Positions 52,931 to 59,261 of a stretch of DNA of 64,000 nucleotides are shown here, piece by piece. Source of the DNA: Chloroflexota bacterium (GTDB taxonomy: Bacteria; Chloroflexota; Anaerolineae; J102); NCBI GenBank assembly GCA_029782215.1, contig JAKOVD010000073.1:1-64000 (forward strand), read 5' to 3'. The first letter of the stretch is position 1. Each line of letters opens with the position of its first letter. The position numbers were made by a program, and so were the translations under genes. The notes below the pieces were generated by a model that was given only the letters and a program-made list of their open reading frames with translations, was not told the origin of the DNA and made no database searches.

Positions 52931-53719
52931 TCAATCCATTTCCAGGCCGCCGCAGACGTTCAGCGACTGTCCGGTCATGTAGCCGGCGTCGTCCGACAGG
53001 AGGAAGGCCACGACATCGGCCACGTCCGCAGGGGTCTGGATGCGCCCCAGAGGAATGGTGTTGACCATCGCGGCCAGCGATTCCTCCACGGTGATGCCCT
53101 TCAGCGCTGCCCGCCCCGAGTGCACGGTGCGCGTCATGTCCGAATCGACAACACCCGGACAGACGGCGTTGACGGTGATGCCGTGCGGGGCCAGGGCCAG
53201 CGCCGCCGAGCGCACCAGGCTGATCACGCCCGCCTTGCTGGCCGCGTAGTCGACCACATTGGGACGCCCGCTGCGCCCGGACACCGAGGAGATGCCGACG
53301 ATGTGTCCCTTGACGCCACTCCTGACCATGCGCCGCCCCACCTCCTGGAAAACCAGGAAGGTGCCGGTGAGATTGACGTTGAGGGTGAAGTCCCAGTCCG
53401 CCTTGGGAAGGTCGAGGAAGTCGTAGATCTTGAGCACGCCAGCGGCAGCGACCAGCCCGTCAAGAGGACCGCCGGTCATCTGCTCGGCCTGATCCAGCGC
53501 CGCCGCAATCGAGGCAGGCGAAGTCACATCCATGCTGACGGTCCAGGCCCTGCCACCGCCGTCACGGAGGGCCTGAGCGACCCGGTCGATGCGGTCGACG
53601 GCCAGATCGGTCAGAATCACCCAGGCGCCTTCCCGCGCCAACCTCTGGGCGATGGCCGTACCGATGTTGCCGCCGCCGCCAGTGATGAGAATCCGCTTGC
53701 CATCGAATCGAAGGGTCAT
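52931..53719 (-). CDS. SDR-family oxidoreductase, second copy
   Basis: A 262-residue short-chain dehydrogenase. ITGGGGNIGTAIAQRLA carries the TGxxxGxG motif, LVAAAGVLK replaces the usual NNAG segment, the catalytic Ser is in GISSVSG and the active-site motif is YAASK. It ends with TGQSLNVCGGLEMD. It is translated with the URO-D-like gene downstream (13-nt gap). The NNAG change to VAAAG is common in some subfamilies. The substrate is probably a sugar or polyol derivative. Confidence 0.92.
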   Translation of the reverse strand: MTLRFDGKRILITGGGGNIGTAIAQRLAREGAWVILTDLAVDRIDRVAQALRDGGGRAWTVSMDVTSPASIAAALDQAEQMTGGPLDGLVAAAGVLKIYDFLDLPKADWDFTLNVNLTGTFLVFQEVGRRMVRSGVKGHIVGISSVSGRSGRPNVVDYAASKAGVISLVRSAALALAPHGITVNAVCPGVVDSDMTRTVHSGRAALKGITVEESLAAMVNTIPLGRIQTPADVADVVAFLLSDDAGYMTGQSLNVCGGLEMD

Positions 53720-54407
53720 AGCGCTGCACCTGTCCTCAGAGGGATTGGCCCGCGGGGCCGCAGGCGGGAGAATAGCACAGTCATTTGGGCGTGTCCAGAG
53801 GACCGCAGTTGGGGGGTGGTTTCAGGTCTTCGCGGCAGGCGTCGAGAGCAAGAGACGGAGGGGAGGGATAGGGACGAGTGGCGACCTCAGTCGCTTTAGC
53901 AGGGAGGGAACGACTGAAGTCGTCACCACGAGTCGTGACTACGTGGTTACTGCGATGCAGGGCAGAGGCGGCCCGACCTGGAGGCCGGCGTTCCCGGGCG
54001 TGCAGGAACGACTGATGAAGCTCTGCAATTTATCCGTGTGACGTCATCTTGGCGCGGCCAGGCCCGGCCAGGAATGAATTCCCGGCCTGATACAGACAAA
54101 ACCTGCTGAAGCAGGTTCAAACTCGGCCTCAACCCGCTTCAGCGGGTTTCCAATAGCAGACGCCGAATGCATTCGGCGGCAGCCATCCGCCAACCCACAT
54201 ACTTCGGACAATTTGCAGATCAATGGAAGGGATGTGGGCGAGGAAACCTCACCCCTACGCGAGGAATGGGTGGTGCAAGGGCGAGAGGACCCTGGCCATG
54301 CGCGAGGGGTGGGTTCAGGAATCCCTGGAAATCGGCGAGTTGGGCGTAAAATGGTTGGGCGCAGCGGGCCGCGCCCTGGCGTTCACTCCCTGATCCCTGC
54401 ACCACGC
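53720..54407. other. 688-bp intergenic region rich in palindromes, no gene seen
   Basis: Short frames exist in this stretch but none has a convincing start or composition. It contains the palindrome cluster at 53881-54178. The last 230 bp before the glycosyltransferase start hold no obvious promoter. Confidence 0.6.
53881..54178. repeat. cluster of palindromes with 2-nt GA/TC/GC centres
   Basis: Perfect palindromic arms occur at 53910-53923 (ACGACT, GA, AGTCGT), 54100-54117 (AACCTGCT, GA, AGCAGGTT), 54131-54148 (AACCCGCT, TC, AGCGGGTT) and 54161-54178 (CGCCGAAT, GC, ATTCGGCG). Imperfect ones lie at 53881-53894 and 54066-54087 (one mismatch each). Arm sequence changes from copy to copy, yet the geometry is kept, so each can form a tight hairpin. 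Such short dyads between genes are widespread in Chloroflexota (inference). They may be REP-like mobile sequences or transcript-processing sites. Confidence 0.75.
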
Positions 54408-55163
54408 ATGCTTCGAAGACATCGCGCTCTCCTCGCCATCCTGGGCATCTACCTGGTGCTGGCCTTCGCCTACAGCATCGTCAACCCGATCCTGGAAAGC
54501 CCGGACGAAGCCCTCTACTACGACCAGATTCGCTTCCTGGTCGAGCAGAAGCGGCTGGGGACACTGCAGGAGGGGCAGCTCTCCAAAGGGCACCACCCAC
54601 CCCTCTATTTTGCAGTGGCAGCGGCGGCGACGGGATGGGTCCCGAATGCGAATTTCAGCGCCATGCTCGCCAACGGCAACCCATTCTGGGCCTACCGCCA
54701 CTGGGAACCGGGCGTGGACAACAAGAGCCTCTATCTGCACGATCCCACCCTAGAAGGGTGGCCCTACCGCGACGTGTCGCTGGGCGTCCACCTGCTGCGG
54801 TGGCTTTCCGTTCTGTTCGGCGCCGCCATCATCCTCACCGTGTACGCGACGGCGCTGGCGCTGTTTCCCGATATGCCCTGGACGGCGGTGGGTGCGGCGG
54901 GCCTGGTGGCCTTCAACCCGATGTTTCTCTATATCCAGAGCTCGGTCCACGACGACGCCCTGGTGAACCTGATGGGCGCCCTGACTGTCTACGCCGCGGT
55001 GCAGTACTGGCAGCGCGGCCCTTCGGGGCGGCGGGCGGCGCTCCTCGGCCTGCTTTGCGGCCTGGGCGTGCTAACGAAGATCAACTTTATGGCGCTGGCG
55101 CCGATGGTGGCCCTGGTCATCGCCGGACGAAGCTGGCTCGACCGGCGGACGAATCCCGGCTGA
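54408..55163 (+). CDS. DUF2142-like membrane glycosyltransferase, N-terminal part (ends at in-frame TGA)
   Basis: A 251-residue fragment. MLRRHRALLAILGIYLVLAF begins the first span, and ILESPDEALYYDQIRFLVEQ and KGHHPPLYFAVAAA are GT-C-type loop motifs of DUF2142-like proteins using lipid-linked sugars. Six or so spans follow. It stops at TGA 55161-55163, and the same reading frame continues with matching membrane sequence from 55164. The complete protein would have 748 codons including the stop. The start at 54408 fits; an in-frame upstream extension has no family signal. Confidence 0.75.
   Translation: MLRRHRALLAILGIYLVLAFAYSIVNPILESPDEALYYDQIRFLVEQKRLGTLQEGQLSKGHHPPLYFAVAAAATGWVPNANFSAMLANGNPFWAYRHWEPGVDNKSLYLHDPTLEGWPYRDVSLGVHLLRWLSVLFGAAIILTVYATALALFPDMPWTAVGAAGLVAFNPMFLYIQSSVHDDALVNLMGALTVYAAVQYWQRGPSGRRAALLGLLCGLGVLTKINFMALAPMVALVIAGRSWLDRRTNPG
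55161..55163 (+). other. in-frame TGA splitting the DUF2142-like gene
   Basis: The frame reads ...RRTNPG, TGA, WRDLVRMAAVAGAV... without a change of phase. TGA here would be CGA (Arg) by a single C-to-T change. Downstream codons GTG 55176 and ATG 55182 could restart translation. A sequencing error, a true nonsense mutation or readthrough are all possible. Confidence 0.8.
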
Positions 55164-55175
55164 TGGCGGGACCTG

Positions 55176-56654
55176 GTGCGCATGGCGGCCGTGGCGGGGG
55201 CTGTCGCCCTGGTCATCGCCGGCTGGTGGTTCGTGCGCAACCAGTTAGTCTACGGCGAACCCACAAGCATGGAGCGCCAGATGCAGGTCTGGGGCATCCG
55301 TCCCAATGCGCCGGACGTGCGGGCGGCGGCGCGGGAGCTGGGCTTCCTGCGCGATTCCTTCTGGGGCATCTTCGGCTATGGCCAGATCCCCCTGCCTCGC
55401 TGGCTTTACACGTTTTTCTGGCTGCTGGTGCTGGCAGGCGCCGCCGGATTGGTGAGCTGGCTGCTGCAGGCGCGGCGCCGCGGCGTTCTCGGACGCTCGC
55501 GCGCCTGGCTGCTGTTGGCGCTGGCAGCGGCGCCGGCGGCCGGCTTTGCCGCTACCTTCGCGCGCATGACGGTCAGCGCCACCGCCGACTTTGGCCGTTA
55601 CCTGTTTCTGAGCTATGCCGTGCTGGCGCCGCTCCTGAGCGTGGGCCTGACGGGGTGGCTGCCGGGCCGGTGGCGCCGGCCCGCCACGGGCGCCCTGCTG
55701 GTCTTCCTGCTGGGCGCGGCCGTGGGCGCGCTGGTGGGGGTGCTGCGGCCGGCCTACGCGCCGCCGCCGATCCATGCCAGCGCCGATGGGCTGGCCATCC
55801 AGCACCGTCTCGATGCGGAATACCTCGGCGCCGGCAAGCTGCTGGGCTACTCGCTCGACCCGCCATCGGCAACGCCGGGAGGGGAGGTAGCGGTCACGCT
55901 CTACTGGCAGGCGACCGGCACACCGAAGGCCAACTACACGGAATTCGTGCAGCTCGTCGGGGATAACAACGTGGTCTGGGGTGGGCGCGACACGCACCCC
56001 GGGCTGGGGCGCTATCCGACCAGGCGCTGGCAGCCGGGCCAGGTCATCGTCGACACCATCCCGGTGCCGATCGCCCTGGCCAGCCAGGTGGCAAGCACGA
56101 CGCCGCTGCCCACCGGCCTGCGGCTGGACATGGGCCTGGCCGAGAACGGCCAGCGCCTGCAGACGAGCGACGGCCGCGACACGGTGACGGCAGGTCCCGT
56201 GCGCCTGGCGCCCAAGACACCGCCAGAACCGCAGGGCGAGCGCGTCCAGTACCGGCTTGGCGATACCGCCGAACTCATTGCGGTCCAGGCTCCGGCCGGG
56301 GCAGCGGCGCCGGGCGCCACGCTGCCCTTTGCGCTGACCTGGCAGAGCCTCAAGCCAGCGGACGATGATTATGTCGTGTTTATCCACGTGCTCGACGGCG
56401 CGGGCAAACTGGCGGCGCAGTTCGACAGTCCGCCCCAGGACGGGCGCTACCCCACCCGCCTTTGGCAACCTGGCGATGTGGTGATCGATGCCCGCCAGGT
56501 GCCGCTGCCGGCCGATCTCCCGGCCGGCGAGTACAAAGTGGTGGGCGGATGGTACCGCCGCGACACGGGAGAGCGCTTGCCGGTCACGGATGCCTCCGGC
56601 CAGCCTCTGCCGGATGCCTCGGCGCCGCTGTTCAGCTTCACGGCCGGCGGCTGA
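55176..56654 (+). CDS. DUF2142-like membrane glycosyltransferase, C-terminal part
   Basis: A 492-residue continuation of the gene at 54408 after an in-frame TGA. The first 200 residues have five more spans (VAGAVALVIAGWWFVRNQLVYGE, WLYTFFWLLVLAGAAGLVSWL, and others). From about residue 210, two beta-rich domains (LLGYSLDPPSATPGGEVAVTLYWQATG and a second with DDYVVFIHVLDGAGKLAAQFD) have the GGEVxVTLYW type common at the C-terminus of these Chloroflexota proteins. The part is probably non-functional alone unless translation continues through or restarts at 55176. Confidence 0.75.
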   Translation: MRMAAVAGAVALVIAGWWFVRNQLVYGEPTSMERQMQVWGIRPNAPDVRAAARELGFLRDSFWGIFGYGQIPLPRWLYTFFWLLVLAGAAGLVSWLLQARRRGVLGRSRAWLLLALAAAPAAGFAATFARMTVSATADFGRYLFLSYAVLAPLLSVGLTGWLPGRWRRPATGALLVFLLGAAVGALVGVLRPAYAPPPIHASADGLAIQHRLDAEYLGAGKLLGYSLDPPSATPGGEVAVTLYWQATGTPKANYTEFVQLVGDNNVVWGGRDTHPGLGRYPTRRWQPGQVIVDTIPVPIALASQVASTTPLPTGLRLDMGLAENGQRLQTSDGRDTVTAGPVRLAPKTPPEPQGERVQYRLGDTAELIAVQAPAGAAAPGATLPFALTWQSLKPADDDYVVFIHVLDGAGKLAAQFDSPPQDGRYPTRLWQPGDVVIDARQVPLPADLPAGEYKVVGGWYRRDTGERLPVTDASGQPLPDASAPLFSFTAGG

Positions 56655-56964
56655 CCACCATAGCCCAGACAGCGCGGGGGTGAAGTGATAGCCGTGCCCT
56701 GAAGGGGCCTACCCGTGTGTGTGCGCGGGCTTCGGCGGGTACAGGTTCTTGCGGGTGCACGGGGTGCGCAGAGTGCCGGGGCAGATCTGAGTCAAGAACG
56801 GCCATTCGATCTCAGCCTTGCGGCGGCATCGCCTGAGGGGCATTGCCGCGTCCTTGTTGTAATGTTTTATAAAATTTGACTATTTATGACACTATAAATA
56901 CTATGTGACAGATTTCACCAGCCGCGATGCTGCCGTCTGACGTTTGCAGGAAGGAGTTCTCACC
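56655..56964. other. 310-bp intergenic region ending in a strong promoter
   Basis: The first 190 bp are GC-rich with no gene or clear element. From about 56855 the sequence becomes AT-rich and holds the promoter at 56876-56904. The base change is sharp against the GC-rich surroundings. Confidence 0.6.
56876..56904 (+). promoter_or_regulatory. sigma70-type promoter with embedded inverted repeat
   Basis: TTGACT (56876-56881), a 17-nt spacer and TACTAT (56899-56904) form a near-consensus promoter. The 7-bp arms TATTTAT (56881-56887) and ATAAATA (56894-56900) overlap the -35 end and most of the spacer, so a dimeric regulator bound there would block or alter polymerase binding. It is 60 bp upstream of the regulator gene that opens the sulfur/cytochrome operon. 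Confidence 0.7.
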
Positions 56965-57750
56965 ATGGCCGACCGACTTCTCACCACCCGTGAGCTTGAG
57001 GATTTGCTCCAACTGGACCGCGTGACGATCTACCGCATGGTCAAAGACGGCGAACTGCCGGCGCTGCGCGTGGGCGGGCAGTGGCGCTTCTCCGCCGAGG
57101 CCGTCGATGCCTGGCTCCAGCAACAGCACGACCAGGCGCCTGCCAAAAGGGAACAGCGGCCAAACGCACCGGAGCTAGACGCTCTGCCACTGGTCGACCT
57201 GGTCCCCATCGGCACTCTCCAGGCGATTCAGAACCAGTTTGCCGAGCTCGTGGGGGTGGCGGCGTTCATCACCGACCTGGAGGGGCAGCCGCTGGCGCCA
57301 TGCAGCCGCTGCAGCCGCTTCTGCCAGCTTGTGCACAGCAGGCCAGAGGGAATGGCAGCCTGCCAGGCGTCCTGGAGGTCTATTGCTCACCTGGATGAAG
57401 AGGGCGCCGGGATTCACGTCTGTCACGCTGGCATCAGCTACGCCAGTGCGCCTGTCAGCGTACAAGGACGGCGCTTCGGCCTGGTGACGGCCGGCCAATT
57501 TCTGACCGAACCCCCTGAGCCTGAGGCGTTCCAAGCACGAGCGCTGGCGACGGGCGCTCGCATCGGCGTCTCGGGCGACGATCTCGCCGCAGCGAGGGAT
57601 TCGATCACCATCATCTCGCACGATCACGCCCTGCAGATCACCAATCTCCTGCAAACCATCGCCAATGCCATTTCCAGCATTGGCTATCAGAGCTACCAGG
57701 TTCGACAAACGCTCGCACGTATCGCCGAGCTCACGGCGCAGGCGGGCTAG
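56965..57750 (+). CDS. excisionase-type HTH regulator with PocR sensory domain
   Basis: A 261-residue regulator. Residues 1-55 are a MerR/excisionase-like helix-turn-helix: LLTTRELEDLLQLDRVTIYRMVK and GELPALRVGGQWRF. Residues about 70-235 match the PocR ligand-binding domain, with several Cys (C-x2-C in PCSRCSRFC, then AACQAS, HVCHAGI) that may bind metal or haem or sense redox (inference). AAGGAG lies 8 nt before the start at 56965. It is the first gene of the cytochrome/YedE operon and probably activates or represses it through the inverted repeat in the promoter. Confidence 0.85.
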   Translation: MADRLLTTRELEDLLQLDRVTIYRMVKDGELPALRVGGQWRFSAEAVDAWLQQQHDQAPAKREQRPNAPELDALPLVDLVPIGTLQAIQNQFAELVGVAAFITDLEGQPLAPCSRCSRFCQLVHSRPEGMAACQASWRSIAHLDEEGAGIHVCHAGISYASAPVSVQGRRFGLVTAGQFLTEPPEPEAFQARALATGARIGVSGDDLAAARDSITIISHDHALQITNLLQTIANAISSIGYQSYQVRQTLARIAELTAQAG

Positions 57751-57770
57751 AACTCATCAAGGAGGGACTC

Positions 57771-59261
57771 ATGCGAAAGAAGTTTGTATGGATTCTGGCC
57801 TGGTCCGCTCTTGTGCTCACGCTTGCGGCGTGTGCACCGGCGCCCAGACCGGATGACAAGACGGCAGGCGATGACCCCAAGGCGCACCTGCCGACCCACC
57901 TGATCCACACGGATCACAGCAGCATCATCCAGGGACCCTTCGGTTCCGGGCCGGAGGTCACCCAGGCCTGTCTCAAATGCCACCCGGACGCAGCGAACCA
58001 AGTCATGCACACGACGCATTGGACCTGGGAAGGGCAGCCCGTGACCGTCTCCTGGCGCAGCGAGCCGGTAACCATCGGCAAGAAGAACCAAATCAACAAT
58101 TTTTGCATCAGCGCCCAAGGCAACCAAAAGAAATGCACGAGCTGCCACACCGGCTACGGGTGGGCAGATAACACCTTTGACTTTCAGAATGCAAACAACG
58201 TCGACTGCCTGGCCTGCCATGCCGATGCCGCCATCTACAACAAGGGCGACTACGGTCTTCCGGCGGCCTCGGTCAATCTGCTGGCGGCAGCACGTTCCGT
58301 CAGGGCGCCCACACGCGAGGAATGCGGCAAGTGCCATTTCGATGGCGGCGGCGGCAATGGCGTGAAACACGGTGACCTGGACGAGAGCCTGTATTTCCCG
58401 TCTGAGAACCTGGATGTCCACATGGGCAGGCTCAACTTCCAGTGCACCGACTGCCACCGCACCGAAGAGCATGCCATCCGGGGAAAGCTGCTGGCAGACA
58501 ACTACACCATTGACGCCAAAGACCAGGTCGCCTGTGAGGATTGCCACACCGGCGCCATCCACGCCGATGAACGCCTGAACGAGCACATCAAGACTGTGGC
58601 CTGCCAGACCTGCCATATCCCGGACATGGCGCGCAAGGACCCCACCAAGACCTACTGGGATTGGTCCACCGCCGGCCAGGACAGGACGGAAGACCACTAT
58701 ACCTACCTGAAGATCAAAGGCTCGTTTGTCTACGACGAGAATGTGGCGCCGACCTACGAGTGGTTCAACGGCAACGTCGATTACCGGTACCTGTTGGGGG
58801 ATGCCATTGATCCGGCCAAGCCGACCGACATCGTCAGACCCGCTGGCGACATTCACGATGCCAACGCCAGGATTGCCCCTTTCAAGATCCATGTTGCCAA
58901 CCAACCCTACGACAAGGTCAACCAGATCCTGATTCCGCCGCGCACTGCGGGCGAAAATGGCTTCTGGACGACGTTCGACTGGCCGTCGGCCCTTGCCCTG
59001 GGCGCCCAGGATGCCGGCCTCAAGTTCTCCGGCGACTACGGCTTCACGGAAACGCGCATGGCCTACCCGACGACGCACATGGTGCAGCCCAAGGAAAAGG
59101 CGCTGCAGTGCAGCGATTGCCACAGTGACAACGGACGCCTGGATTGGAAGGCCCTGGGCTACCCCGGCGACCCGATGAAATGGGGCGGGCGCGATACACT
59201 CAAACTCACACCCGCACAGCCCATTGCCGCGGCGCCGTCCCCGGCGGAGGCGATGCCATGA
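57771..59261 (+). CDS. octahaem c-type cytochrome, tetrathionate reductase (OTR) family
   Basis: A 496-residue lipoprotein (lipobox LTLAAC, Cys21). Eight CXXCH haem sites start at C67, C122, C146, C185, C225, C255, C278 and C447. LIHTDHSSIIQGPFGSGPEVTQ and HTTHWTWEG near the N-terminus and GKKNQINNFC are hallmarks of the octahaem tetrathionate reductase family, in which one haem is lysine-ligated and forms the active site (established). The enzyme acts outside the membrane on tetrathionate, nitrite or hydroxylamine in vitro in Shewanella. AGGAGGG lies just before the start. It overlaps the next cytochrome gene start (ATGA), so the pair is coupled. Confidence 0.92.
   Translation: MRKKFVWILAWSALVLTLAACAPAPRPDDKTAGDDPKAHLPTHLIHTDHSSIIQGPFGSGPEVTQACLKCHPDAANQVMHTTHWTWEGQPVTVSWRSEPVTIGKKNQINNFCISAQGNQKKCTSCHTGYGWADNTFDFQNANNVDCLACHADAAIYNKGDYGLPAASVNLLAAARSVRAPTREECGKCHFDGGGGNGVKHGDLDESLYFPSENLDVHMGRLNFQCTDCHRTEEHAIRGKLLADNYTIDAKDQVACEDCHTGAIHADERLNEHIKTVACQTCHIPDMARKDPTKTYWDWSTAGQDRTEDHYTYLKIKGSFVYDENVAPTYEWFNGNVDYRYLLGDAIDPAKPTDIVRPAGDIHDANARIAPFKIHVANQPYDKVNQILIPPRTAGENGFWTTFDWPSALALGAQDAGLKFSGDYGFTETRMAYPTTHMVQPKEKALQCSDCHSDNGRLDWKALGYPGDPMKWGGRDTLKLTPAQPIAAAPSPAEAMP

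Noticed and set aside
55161-55163. Selenocysteine codon or frameshift as explanation of the split glycosyltransferase
   Set aside because: Both sides share one frame, so no frameshift is needed. No selenocysteine insertion element or Sec-type redox context is apparent; a CGA-to-TGA change is simpler.
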